Positions 12,228 to 18,736 of a DNA stretch of 18,736 nucleotides are shown piece after piece. Below the pieces are notes generated by a model. The model saw only the letters and a list, made by a program, of their open reading frames with translations, ran no database searches and was not told where the DNA came from. This DNA is from DATFEN01 sp035691285. Its GTDB lineage: Bacteria > Acidobacteriota > Vicinamibacteria > Fen-336. Within the stretch, counting starts at the first letter, position 1. Each line of letters opens with the position of its first letter. Location of the stretch: NCBI GenBank assembly GCA_035691285.1, contig DASSJI010000009.1:1-18736 (forward strand), written 5' to 3'. A program made the translations under genes and the position numbers.

Positions 12228-13064
12228 TTGCCCTCGTCGAGCGTCCAGCACGCCTTCACCGTGGACCTGGAGGACTGGTACCAGGGCATCCCGATCCCTG
12301 ACGAGGCGAGGAAGCGCGCGGAGCGGCGGCTGGAGCGCGGGCTGCGGGTCCTGCTCGACCTCCTCGCGCGCCACGGCGCCCGGGCCACCTTCTTCGTCCT
12401 CGGCCCGGTGGCGGAGGAGCACGCCGCGCTGCTCCGGGAGATCGCCGCGGCGGGCCACGAGATCGGCTGTCACGGCTGGTCCCACGACCTGCTCTACACC
12501 ATGACGCCGGAGCGGCTGCGGGACGAGACGCGGCGCGCCCTGGACGCGATCGGCGCGCGGACGGGACGTCCGGTGACGGCCTACCGCGCGGCCTACTTCT
12601 CCGTCACGCGGAAGTCGTTCTGGGCCCTCGAGGAGCTGGCCGGCCTCGGAATTCGATACGACTCCTCGATCTTCCCGGTCAAGAACTGGCGCTACGGGAT
12701 CGAGGACTTCGATCCGCGGCCGCAGGCCATCGACACGCCGAAGGGCCGCATCTTCGAGCTGCCGATCTCGGTGCGCCGCGTGCTCGGCCGGAACCTGCCG
12801 GTCTCCGGCGGCGCCTATTTCCGGATCTACCCCTATGCCCTCACCCGGTCCAACTTCCGGGCGGCCGAGCGGGAGGAGCGTCCCGTGGTGTTCTACCTGC
12901 ATCCGTGGGAGCTCGACCCGGACCATCCGCGCGTGTCGTTCGACTGGAAGGCGCGGGCCACGCACTACGTCAATCTCCGCTCGACCGAGCCGAAGCTGAA
13001 GCGCCTGCTCGCGGAGTTCCGCTTCGGCTCGCTCGGGGAAGTGCTCGAAGGCGCCCTGGGCTGA
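12228..13064 (+). CDS. Exosortase-type polysaccharide deacetylase (NodB domain with DUF3473-like C-terminus)
   Basis: A 278-residue carbohydrate esterase family 4 enzyme. HAFTVDLEDWYQ holds the catalytic/metal Asp near residues 13-16; CHGWSHDLLY gives the metal His82 and His86; AYRAAYFSVTRKSFWALEEL is the conserved Arg block; and YLHPWELDPDHPR near the end is the DUF3473-type tail found in polysaccharide deacetylases of exosortase (PEP-CTERM) clusters. It removes N-acetyl groups from hexosamines of the EPS. No signal peptide, consistent with that subgroup. Start TTG 12228 is the only start that includes the conserved FTVDLED; a TATCGT box lies nine bases upstream. Confidence 0.92.
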   Translation: MPSSSVQHAFTVDLEDWYQGIPIPDEARKRAERRLERGLRVLLDLLARHGARATFFVLGPVAEEHAALLREIAAAGHEIGCHGWSHDLLYTMTPERLRDETRRALDAIGARTGRPVTAYRAAYFSVTRKSFWALEELAGLGIRYDSSIFPVKNWRYGIEDFDPRPQAIDTPKGRIFELPISVRRVLGRNLPVSGGAYFRIYPYALTRSNFRAAEREERPVVFYLHPWELDPDHPRVSFDWKARATHYVNLRSTEPKLKRLLAEFRFGSLGEVLEGALG

Positions 13065-13071
13065 GGGACTA

Positions 13072-13356
13072 TCAGTAGTGGTAGCGCGCCTGAAGGAAGT
13101 CGATTCGGTCGTCTCGCACCAGATAGACGACTCGATGCTCCTGTGTCAGGCGGCGCGACCAGGCTCCCCCGGCGATGTACTTCAAGGGCTCCGGCTTGCC
13201 GATGCCCACGAAGGGGTCGCGCAGGATCGCTTCGACGAGATCCAGCGCCCGCAGCGCGATGCGTCGATCGATCTCGATCCAGTAGCGCAGGTCCGCGAGG
13301 AACTCGGTCTGGAAGACGGCGTCTCGGCGGCGACCAGGTTTCGGGTTACTTCTCAA
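13072..13356 (-). CDS. yoeB: YoeB-type toxin
   Basis: A 94-residue RelE-fold mRNA interferase. FQTEFLADLRYWIEIDRRIALRALDL, then ILRDPFVGIGKPEPLKYI, then WSRRLTQEHRVVYLVRDDRIDFLQARYHY are diagnostic for YoeB, including the catalytic Glu/Arg/His set and the C-terminal ARYHY (patterns listed in pieces). It starts at TTG 13356, overlapping the last codons of the antitoxin gene by 11 bases. The gene ends eight bases from the stop of the convergent deacetylase. YoeB cuts mRNA in the ribosomal A site; YefM restrains it. Confidence 0.93.
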   Translation of the reverse strand: MRSNPKPGRRRDAVFQTEFLADLRYWIEIDRRIALRALDLVEAILRDPFVGIGKPEPLKYIAGGAWSRRLTQEHRVVYLVRDDRIDFLQARYHY

Positions 13357-13627
13357 GCCCGAGCTCGCGCCGCAGGCTCGCCGCCGAGGCCTTCCGGCCG
13401 CGGCGATCGAGAGCGCGGCGCAGGGCGGAGAGAAGCCGCTGAGCGTTACGCGGGGATCGCAGCAGGTGCGCTGTCTCGAGCAGGCTGGAGAGCTCGTCAG
13501 CGGCGACGAGCGCGGCCTTGGGCCGGCCCCGTCGGCCGATCAGGACGACTTCGCGGTCATCCGTCACTCGATCCAGCAGCCGCGCCAGCCCCTGGCGTGC
13601 GGCGGTGTACGTGGTTTCGATGGCCAT
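13346..13627 (-). CDS. yefM: YefM/Phd-type antitoxin
   Basis: A 93-residue antitoxin from ATG 13627, with GAGG at a normal distance upstream. IETTYTAARQGLARLLDRVTD and REVVLIGRRGRPKAALVAADEL are the Phd/YefM DNA-binding fold, and SSLLETAHLLRSPRNAQRLL is the toxin-binding neck, with the LxETxxLLxSPxNxxRL pattern typical of YefM. The remaining C-terminus is longer and more basic than usual (RRGRKASAASLRRELG). It precedes and overlaps yoeB. The adjacent TGTACA sites are like those that YefM proteins bind. Confidence 0.9.
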   Translation of the reverse strand: MAIETTYTAARQGLARLLDRVTDDREVVLIGRRGRPKAALVAADELSSLLETAHLLRSPRNAQRLLSALRRALDRRGRKASAASLRRELGLEK

Positions 13628-13643
13628 TCGACGATCCTCATCC

Positions 13644-13664
13644 TGTACAGTAACACAGTACAAT
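13644..13664 (+). promoter_or_regulatory. YefM-type operator shared by divergent promoters
   Basis: TGTACA (13644-13649) and a second GTACA (13658-13662) form an inverted repeat TGTAC-N9-GTACA with GTAC centres 13 bases apart. In E. coli the yefM operator also uses paired TGTACA cores. The second half-site overlaps TACAAT (13659-13664), a -10-like box facing the methyltransferase gene at 13682, so repressor binding could affect both directions. Confidence 0.55.
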
Positions 13665-13681
13665 AGACGCTGGCCGACGTC

Positions 13682-14338
13682 ATGAACTCCCGCGAGCTCG
13701 TCCGCAGCTACTTCGACCGCGAGGCGGAGCGCTTCGACGCGATCTACGTCGAGAGGAAGCCGCTCGGCCAGCGCCTCCTGGACCGGTTGTTCCGCGGCGT
13801 CGTCTTGGAGCGCTACCGGATCATCTGCGCCCTGGCGCCGCTGCCCGGGCCCTTCACGGTCCTCGACGTCGGCTGCGGCGGCGGGCGCTACGCGCTGGCC
13901 CTGGCCCGGGCCGGCGCCCGCGAGGTGGTCGGTGTGGACGTGTCGGAAGCAATGATCGTCCTGGCCAGGCGGGCCGCGGAGGAAGCCGGCGTCGCCGGCC
14001 GCTGCGCGTTCGCCGTGTCGTCCTTCCAGGACTTCCACCCGGGGAAGAGCTTCGACGTCGTGGTGGCGACCGGCTACTTCGACTACCTGGCCGAGCCGGG
14101 CGCCGACCTCGCGAAGATGGCGAAGCTGTGCGCGGGGCGGATCTACGCGACCTTCCCGAAGCGCTTCGAGCTGCGAGTGCCGACGCGCAAGCTGCGCTTC
14201 TGGCTCGCCGGCGGCTTCGTACGCTTCTACTCGCGCGTCGAGGTCGTCCGGCTCTTCGACGCGGCGGGGATCGCGCCGGAGCGGGTGGCCCTCGTCGACC
14301 TGGGCCGGGACTATCTCGCCGTCGCCCGCGTGGCGTGA
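13682..14338 (+). CDS. SAM-dependent methyltransferase (class I) of the EPS cluster
   Basis: A 218-residue methyltransferase. Residues 60-71 (VLDVGCGGGRYA) are motif I of the SAM-binding Rossmann fold, GVDVSEAMI follows as the acidic motif-II region, and FDVVVATGYFDYL is motif IV. The last part (FYSRVEVVRLFDAAGI) is also typical of small-molecule methyltransferases. In an EPS locus it probably methylates a sugar or lipid-linked intermediate, which is inference. It opens the rightward EPS operon; its TGA overlaps the following glycosyltransferase start (GTGA). Its likely promoter shares the YefM-type operator. Confidence 0.88.
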   Translation: MNSRELVRSYFDREAERFDAIYVERKPLGQRLLDRLFRGVVLERYRIICALAPLPGPFTVLDVGCGGGRYALALARAGAREVVGVDVSEAMIVLARRAAEEAGVAGRCAFAVSSFQDFHPGKSFDVVVATGYFDYLAEPGADLAKMAKLCAGRIYATFPKRFELRVPTRKLRFWLAGGFVRFYSRVEVVRLFDAAGIAPERVALVDLGRDYLAVARVA

Positions 14339-15528
14339 GCACCGAGCGACCGGTCCGGATCCTCCACGTCATCACGCGTCTCATTCTCGGCGGGGCGCAG
14401 GAGAACACGCTGCTGACGGTGATCGGGCAGCAGAGCGAGCCGCGCTACCGCGTGACGCTCCTCTCGGGCATCGACGAGGGCCCGGAGGGGAACCTCCACG
14501 AGCGGGCGCGTGCAGCGGGCGTCGATCTCATCCTCGAGCCGACCCTCGTGCGTCCTATCCAACCACTGACCGACCTGCGCTGCCTCGTTCGCCTCTGGCG
14601 CTTCATGCGCCGCGGGCGCTACGACATCGTCCACACCCACTCGTCCAAGGCCGGGATCCTGGGCCGGGTCGCGGCGCGCCTGGCCGGAGTGCCGATCGTC
14701 GTCCACACCTTGCACAGCCTCGTCTTCCACGAGTACCAGCAGGCGTGGAAGAACCGGCTCTACATCGCGCTCAAGCGCCTGTGCGCGCCCCTGACCGACG
14801 CACTCATCAGCGTCAACGACAAGACGACAGAGGGCGCCCTGGCCGCGGGCATCGGCCGGCCCGAGCAGTACCTGACCATCTTCAGCGGCATGGAGCTCGA
14901 GCCGTTCCTCGCGGTGCGCGACGCGCTCCCGGTCGCGGAGGCGAAGCGGCGCCTCGGCATCCCGCAGGACGCGCCGGTCGTGGGGAAGATCGCTCGCCTC
15001 TTCCCGCTGAAGGGCCACGAGCAGTTCTTCGAGGCGGCCGAGCGGATCGCGGCCGCGGAGCCCCGCGCGTTCTTCCTGCTCGTGGGCAACGGAACGCTGC
15101 GCGAGGAGCTGGAGCAGCGCGCGCAACGCCTCGGCATTGCGCCACGCACGGTCTTCGCGGGCCTCGTGCCGCCGGAGCAGGTGCCGGCCTGCATCCAGGC
15201 CATGGACGTGGTCGTCCACGCGTCCCTGCGCGAGGGCATCGCCCGCGTGATTCCCCAGGCCGGCGCGGTGGGGAAGCCGGTCGTGGCCTTCGCCATGGAC
15301 GGCGCACCCGAGGTGATCCGGGACGGCGTCTCGGGGTGCCTCGTGCCCCCTCGCGACGCCGCGGCCCTGGCCGAGCGGACGCTGGCGCTGCTCGGCGACC
15401 CCGCGCGGCGGCGTGCGATGGGCGAAGCCGGCCGGGAGTTCGCCGCGGAGCACTTCCGCGTGGAGACGATGGTCGAGCGCATCGACGCGGTGTACGAGAA
15501 GCTGCTGGTATCTCGGCGCCGCGCTTGA
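14335..15528 (+). CDS. GT4-family glycosyltransferase
   Basis: A 397-residue retaining glycosyltransferase of the GT-B fold. The N-terminal domain shows VRILHVITRLILGGAQENT (GGxE/Q-type loop), IVHTHSSKAGILGRVAARLAG and VVHTLHSLVFHEYQ. The C-terminal nucleotide-sugar domain shows VVGKIARLFPLKGHEQFFEA, LVGNGTLREELE and HASLREGIARVIPQAGAVGKPVV followed by GAPEVIRDG (read in pieces). In the E-x7-E motif the second Glu is Gln (REGIARVIPQ), a variant seen in EPS glycosyltransferases. Start GTG 14335 overlaps the methyltransferase stop. It adds one sugar to the growing repeat unit at the cytoplasmic membrane; the donor sugar cannot be told. Confidence 0.93.
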   Translation: MSTERPVRILHVITRLILGGAQENTLLTVIGQQSEPRYRVTLLSGIDEGPEGNLHERARAAGVDLILEPTLVRPIQPLTDLRCLVRLWRFMRRGRYDIVHTHSSKAGILGRVAARLAGVPIVVHTLHSLVFHEYQQAWKNRLYIALKRLCAPLTDALISVNDKTTEGALAAGIGRPEQYLTIFSGMELEPFLAVRDALPVAEAKRRLGIPQDAPVVGKIARLFPLKGHEQFFEAAERIAAAEPRAFFLLVGNGTLREELEQRAQRLGIAPRTVFAGLVPPEQVPACIQAMDVVVHASLREGIARVIPQAGAVGKPVVAFAMDGAPEVIRDGVSGCLVPPRDAAALAERTLALLGDPARRRAMGEAGREFAAEHFRVETMVERIDAVYEKLLVSRRRA

Positions 15529-15553
15529 CCAGGGCGTGCGTGTGTGGGATCGT
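15525..15553 (+). promoter_or_regulatory. Possible promoter for the second vapBC
   Basis: TTGACC (15525-15530), overlapping the glycosyltransferase stop, stands 17 bases before GATCGT (15548-15553). The -10 is weak. The GTG start at 15569 follows after 15 bases with GGGGAAG as ribosome binding site. Confidence 0.35.
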
Positions 15554-15568
15554 GTGTGGCGGGGAAGC

Positions 15569-15769
15569 GTGCCGACCAACCTGAACATCGACGACGCGCT
15601 GCTGAACGAGGCCCTCAAGGTCGGCGGCCATCGCACCAAGCGCGACACCGTCAACGAGGCCCTCCAGGAGTACATCCAGCGGCGCCGGCGCCTGGAGCTG
15701 GCGAAGCTCTTCGGGAAGGTCGATTTCCGGGCCGACTGGGACTACAAGCGGGACCGCCGCGCCCGGTGA
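15569..15769 (+). CDS. vapB: VapB-type antitoxin (VapB family, type II)
   Basis: A 66-residue antitoxin. PTNLNIDDALLNEALKVGG, then TKRDTVNEALQEYIQRRRR is the ribbon-helix-helix pattern of short VapB antitoxins (TNLxIDDxLLxEA...KKxTVxEALxEYI). LFGKVDFRADWDYKRDRR is the toxin-binding tail with the family's Asp/Trp/Tyr residues. GTG 15569 is chosen because it matches the family N-terminus and follows GGGGAAG. Its TGA overlaps the vapC start (GTGA). Confidence 0.92.
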   Translation: MPTNLNIDDALLNEALKVGGHRTKRDTVNEALQEYIQRRRRLELAKLFGKVDFRADWDYKRDRRAR

Positions 15770-16176
15770 TCCTCCTCGACACCTCGGTGCTGTCGGCGGT
15801 CTTGCGTCGGCGCAAGCAAGGCGCGGCCGAAGCTCGCCTCGCGAGCAGCCTCCAGGGCCTCCTGAACACCGGACAGAAAGTGAGCGTCCCCGGCCTCGTG
15901 GTCCAGGAGCTGCTCTCCGGCATCCGCGAGGAGGCCGTGGTTCAGAGGCTCAAGGCCATCCTGCTCAGGGGGTATCCCGTGGTCACCGCCGGTCTCGGGG
16001 ACCACCTGCTCGCGGCGGACGTGGCCAACCAGTGCCGGCGGCGGGGGGTCACGACGTCCTCGGGCGACGCGCTGATCGCGGCCCTCGCCATCAACCGGCG
16101 CGCCACCTTGTTCGCCGTCGACGGCGACTTCGAGGGCATCGCCAGGTGCGCGCCCCTCAAGCTCCTGGAGACGTGA
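15766..16176 (+). CDS. vapC: VapC-type PIN-domain ribonuclease toxin
   Basis: A 136-residue PIN toxin with Asp5 (ILLDTSVLS), Glu48 (VVQELLSGI), Asp101 (TSSGDALIAALA) and Asp119/Asp121 (FAVDGDFEGIA), so the metal site is complete. Start GTG 15766 overlaps the vapB stop by four bases. Its own TGA (16174-16176) overlaps the GTG of the outer-membrane protein gene by four bases, so this TA pair is translationally tied to the EPS operon on its right. It lies between glycosyltransferase and beta-barrel genes that would otherwise be neighbours. Confidence 0.93.
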   Translation: MILLDTSVLSAVLRRRKQGAAEARLASSLQGLLNTGQKVSVPGLVVQELLSGIREEAVVQRLKAILLRGYPVVTAGLGDHLLAADVANQCRRRGVTTSSGDALIAALAINRRATLFAVDGDFEGIARCAPLKLLET

Positions 16177-17486
16177 TCCTGCGCGTCGGGGTCCTGCTCG
16201 TGTTGCTGGCTGCTCATCCCGTGCACGCCCAGGAGGCTCCGCCCGTCCCGCCGACGCAGTCGGAAGCGCCCGCGGCCGAGGAGCGACCCGGGCGCTTCCG
16301 CGTCGGGCCCTTCTACTTGACGCCGTACATCCACATCGGGACGCTGGGCTACGACAGCAACGCGCTGTACTCGGCCAGCAACCCCGAGGGCGACTTCACG
16401 GCCAGCGGCGGTCCGGGCCTCGAGATCGTGCTGCCGATCCGTCGCGTGTCGCGCTTCACCCTCGACGGAGCGCTCGACTACCTCTACTACGCGGAGCACG
16501 ACGCGGAGCGGCGGCTCAACGGCTACGCCTCGGCGCGGCTCGACTTCGACGCCCGGCGGGACGCCCTGCCCGACGAGTACCGCCCGCCGAAGAGCGCGTT
16601 CCTCGAAGCGACGTACGACCGGACCAGCGAGCGCCCCAACCTCGAGGTGGACGAGCGCGTCCCGCGGACGATCAGGGCCGCTCGCGCCGGCCTGTCGCGC
16701 CCTCTCTTCGGCCGCATGGGCATCGACCTGGGCGGCGCGCTCGAGCGCCACGAGGTGGACGAGCCGACGGAGTTCGTCGGCAACGACCTGCAGCGCACGA
16801 TGACCGGAGACCGCTACCTCGCCGACGCCGGGTTGCGCTACTCGGTGACGATCAAGACCTCGCTCGCCGTGCGAGGCGGCTACCAGGCCGACCGCTTCGA
16901 CCTCGACCCGGCGCGCGACGGCGACTTCTGGACGCTGCTCGGCGGCCTCGAGACCGATGCGAGCGCCCTGATCGCGGGCCACGCCTTGTTCGGCACGAGG
17001 CGCTTCGTGCCCAGGAGCGGCGCGCCCAGCCTCGACGAGCCGGAGATCGACGTGGACGCGATGTGGAACGTGACCTCGCGGACGCGCCTGGGCGGAGCCT
17101 ACAAGCGGTCGCTCGGCTACACGGCGTTCGTCGTGGAGGAAGGGGCGCCCACGCAGCGGACCTGGTGGGCCGAGGCGCGCGCCGAGAAGGACCTCGGTGA
17201 GCGCTTCGATCTGAGGGCGTCCCTGCGGCGCACGCGGCTCGCGACGCAGAGCGAGGTCACGGTCGAGTCCGAGGACGGCTCGTCCACCACGGCGCAGCGC
17301 GACGACAGGACCGACGAGGCCTATTTGAGCTTCGGTTATCGCTTCCGCTCGCGCCTGCGCATCAGCATCGACGCGCGCTACCTGGAGCGCAGCTCGAACT
17401 TCGACGACTTTGGAATCGATGGCCTGCTCGTGGGCTTCGCGGTCGAGTTCGAGCCCGGCAGCCCGCGGGGGCTGGCGCGGCGTTGA
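16173..17486 (+). CDS. Outer-membrane beta-barrel protein of the EPS cluster
   Basis: A 437-residue exported protein. The signal peptide covers about residues 1-20 (ILRVGVLLVLLAAHPVHAQ, cleavage probably after AHA). A proline/alanine/glutamate-rich linker follows, then alternating aromatic strands such as FYLTPYIHIGTLGYDSNAL and LDYLYYAEHD, TSLAVRGGYQADRF, RTRLGGAYKRSLGY and AYLSFGYRFRSRLRISIDARYLERSS, the pattern of a long beta-barrel. Similar barrels accompany exosortase-type EPS operons and probably form or assist the outer-membrane export pore. GTG 16173 overlaps the vapC stop. The opposite strand is also open over this gene, as expected for GC-rich DNA. Confidence 0.88.
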   Translation: MILRVGVLLVLLAAHPVHAQEAPPVPPTQSEAPAAEERPGRFRVGPFYLTPYIHIGTLGYDSNALYSASNPEGDFTASGGPGLEIVLPIRRVSRFTLDGALDYLYYAEHDAERRLNGYASARLDFDARRDALPDEYRPPKSAFLEATYDRTSERPNLEVDERVPRTIRAARAGLSRPLFGRMGIDLGGALERHEVDEPTEFVGNDLQRTMTGDRYLADAGLRYSVTIKTSLAVRGGYQADRFDLDPARDGDFWTLLGGLETDASALIAGHALFGTRRFVPRSGAPSLDEPEIDVDAMWNVTSRTRLGGAYKRSLGYTAFVVEEGAPTQRTWWAEARAEKDLGERFDLRASLRRTRLATQSEVTVESEDGSSTTAQRDDRTDEAYLSFGYRFRSRLRISIDARYLERSSNFDDFGIDGLLVGFAVEFEPGSPRGLARR

Positions 17487-17511
17487 CACCCGCCGCGCCT
17501 CTCAACAGAAT
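17483..17511 (+). promoter_or_regulatory. Promoter of the polysaccharide export gene
   Basis: A perfect TTGACA (17483-17488), 17 bases, then CAGAAT (17506-17511). The ATG at 17521 lies nine bases further on, so the transcript would have almost no leader. The -35 overlaps the stop codon of the beta-barrel gene. Confidence 0.65.
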
Positions 17512-17520
17512 CAAGAGTTC

Positions 17521-18381
17521 ATGGCACGGATGACGCCGCTGCTGGGTGGGCTGTTGCTTGCGGCCTGGGCAGCCGCACAGGACAGCTACGAGATCGGCCC
17601 GCGCGACGTGATCCACCTGGTGGTGCTCGGCCAGGACAGCCTGACCGGCGACTTCGCAGTGGACCCCGACGGCATGCTGACGTTGCCCGTCCTCGGAAAG
17701 GTCAAGGCCGCCGACCTGACGCCCCAGGAGCTGGAGCGCAAGCTCACCACACTGCTGGCCGACGGCTACCTCAAGCGTCCCCAGGTGTCGCTCTCCATGA
17801 AGGAGTACCACAGCCAGCGCGTTTTCGTGACGGGCGAGGTGCAGCGTCCCGGGCCGTATCCGTTGAAGGCGGACCGGACGCTCCTCGCGCTCCTGGGCGA
17901 TCTCGGAGGGCCCGGCCCCAACGCCGGCCACGAGGTCGTGATCTACCGGCCCGCCGCCCCCTCCGAGGCCGGTCCCGCGAACCTTCCCGTGGAGATCCCC
18001 ACCGACGCCGAGGCGCCCGTCACGCCGTCGGGCGCTGCCGCCGAGACGATCCGCGTCAGCCTGAAGCGCCTCCAGGCCGGCGAGCTGGACCAGAACGTCG
18101 AGCTTCGCGCAGGCGACACCGTCTACTTCCCGCCCGCGCGCCAGGTCTACGTCTCGGGGCAGGTGGCCCGCCCCGGCCCCTACAAGTTCCAGGAGGGCAT
18201 GACCGTGCTCCAGGTCCTGACCCTCGCCGGCGGCGTCTCCCCTCGGGGCGCCGCGGGCCGCACCAAGATCGTGCGGACGGTGAAGGAGGACGGCGAGGAG
18301 AAGCGCAAGGAGCTGAAGGCGAAGATGGAGGACCTCGTCGAGCCCGACGACAGCATCGTCGTCCCGGAAAGGTTCTTCTAG
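17521..18381 (+). CDS. Polysaccharide export protein (Wza-like, SLBB domains)
   Basis: A 286-residue periplasmic/outer-membrane export protein. A signal peptide (LLGGLLLAAWAAAQ) without a lipobox Cys is followed by YEIGPRDVIHLVVLGQDSL and VDPDGMLTLPVLGKVKAADLT, the Poly_export domain (PF02563-like). Two SLBB beta-grasp units follow: RVFVTGEVQRPGPYPL and QVYVSGQVARPGPYKF, each with the V-x-G-x-V-x-x-PGxY motif. The C-terminus (EPDDSIVVPERFF) is the usual ending. It forms the outer-membrane channel of Wzx/Wzy-type EPS export together with the Wzz-like gene next to it. ATG 17521 follows a good promoter; ATG 17530 is also possible. Confidence 0.95.
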   Translation: MARMTPLLGGLLLAAWAAAQDSYEIGPRDVIHLVVLGQDSLTGDFAVDPDGMLTLPVLGKVKAADLTPQELERKLTTLLADGYLKRPQVSLSMKEYHSQRVFVTGEVQRPGPYPLKADRTLLALLGDLGGPGPNAGHEVVIYRPAAPSEAGPANLPVEIPTDAEAPVTPSGAAAETIRVSLKRLQAGELDQNVELRAGDTVYFPPARQVYVSGQVARPGPYKFQEGMTVLQVLTLAGGVSPRGAAGRTKIVRTVKEDGEEKRKELKAKMEDLVEPDDSIVVPERFF

Positions 18382-18431
18382 CCGCTAGGTTCCCCTTGCC
18401 CCAGGCGCTACAATGGCTTGGGCTTCCCTCC

Positions 18432-18452
18432 ATGAACACCGGACGTCGATGA
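18432..18452 (+). CDS. Possible leader mini-ORF overlapping the Wzz-like start
   Basis: ATG 18432 opens a six-codon frame (MNTGRR) whose TGA overlaps the start of the Wzz-like gene in an ATGA junction. A TACAAT box at 18409-18414 lies 17 bases before this ATG. The mini-ORF could couple translation to the downstream gene, or be chance. Confidence 0.25.
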   Translation: MNTGRR

Positions 18453-18736
18453 ACGACCTGTTCCTCCAGGAGCTGCGTCGCTACCTGGCCGCGATCCACA
18501 AGCGTCGCTATCTGGTGGGAATCTGCGTCGCCCTCGGCTGGCTCGCCGCCCTGATCAACAACTACGCCACGCGCCCGCTGTACCAGGCGACCGCACAGAT
18601 CCTGATCGACCAGGACATCCCGAACGTGCTGCCGACCAAGGAGCTGGTCGAGGCCATGCAGGGCAGCGCCGACTACTACCAGACCCAGTTCGAGCTGCTG
18701 CGGGGTCGGACGCTGGCCGAGCGCGTCGTCGAGAAG
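18449..18736 (+). CDS. Wzz-like chain-length determinant / polysaccharide co-polymerase (partial)
   Basis: The first 96 residues of a protein that continues beyond the window. LQELRRYLAAIHKRRYLVGI begins the cytoplasmic end, and VGICVALGWLAALIN is the first membrane helix. It is followed by the periplasmic opening YQATAQILIDQDIPNVLP, a typical Wzz block, then DYYQTQFELLRGRTLAERVVEK. In EPS clusters such proteins are often fused to a BY-kinase; whether this one is cannot be seen. It works with the export protein just upstream. ATG 18449 is chosen because the ATG at 18432 runs into a stop. Confidence 0.92.
   Translation, partial: MNDLFLQELRRYLAAIHKRRYLVGICVALGWLAALINNYATRPLYQATAQILIDQDIPNVLPTKELVEAMQGSADYYQTQFELLRGRTLAERVVEK

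Noticed and set aside
15942..17489. 515-codon open frame on the minus strand
   Set aside because: Mirror frame of the beta-barrel gene, which has a signal peptide, strand pattern and operon context. The minus reading is Arg/Glu/Val-rich without motifs.
1..18736. CRISPR arrays, tRNA or rRNA genes, intrinsic terminators
   Set aside because: No spaced repeats, cloverleaf-like segments or GC hairpin plus T-run were found on either strand by reading.

Overview
The window is GC-rich bacterial chromosome carrying an exopolysaccharide (EPS) locus heavily interleaved with toxin-antitoxin (TA) modules. The EPS genes (asparagine synthetase, exosortase-type polysaccharide deacetylase, methyltransferase, GT4 glycosyltransferase, outer-membrane beta-barrel, Wza-like export protein, Wzz-like chain-length protein) point to a Gram-negative with an exosortase/PEP-CTERM-like polysaccharide cluster. 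An uncultivated GC-rich lineage of the Rokubacteria/Acidobacteria/deltaproteobacterial kind is likely, but this is inference from gene style; there is no rRNA or tRNA here to decide it.

Layout. 1-253: the tail of a membrane protein, probably a glycosyltransferase or polymerase. 254-3960: a graveyard and accessory zone. It holds a PIN-toxin fragment, a stand-alone subtilisin-propeptide-like protein next to a duplicated scrap of a subtilase C-terminus, a complete subtilase on the minus strand, an orphan YgiT-type zinc-finger protein, and two decayed PIN-family toxins in opposite orientations. 3970-6918: VapBC, an IS21-type istA remnant, a frameshifted conserved gene, HigBA, and a DUF433/DUF5615 pair. 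6919-8805: asnB, starting directly after the DUF5615 stop codon. 8847-9725: an AbiEii-like nucleotidyltransferase apparently fused to its usual small partner. 9496-12150 (minus strand): an AbrB/PIN pair, then a PadR-like regulator, two nucleotidyltransferases and a 67-residue protein in a tight operon. 12228-13064: deacetylase. 13072-13627 (minus): YefM/YoeB. 13682-18736: methyltransferase, glycosyltransferase, a second VapBC, beta-barrel, export protein and the start of the Wzz-like protein.

How they fit. The EPS genes all read rightward and would build, modify and export a surface polysaccharide. TA modules or nucleotidyltransferase cassettes occupy nearly every gap between EPS genes. Two of them share start/stop junctions with EPS genes (DUF5615-asnB with no gap; VapC-beta-barrel with a 4-base overlap), and one (YefM/YoeB) shares its operator region with the divergent methyltransferase promoter.

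A recurring promoter layout (TTGNNN, 17-18 bp, TANNNT-like, then only 6-10 bases to the start codon) suggests that many transcripts here are leaderless; this pattern was used to choose several starts. No tRNA, rRNA, CRISPR array or convincing intrinsic terminator was seen.
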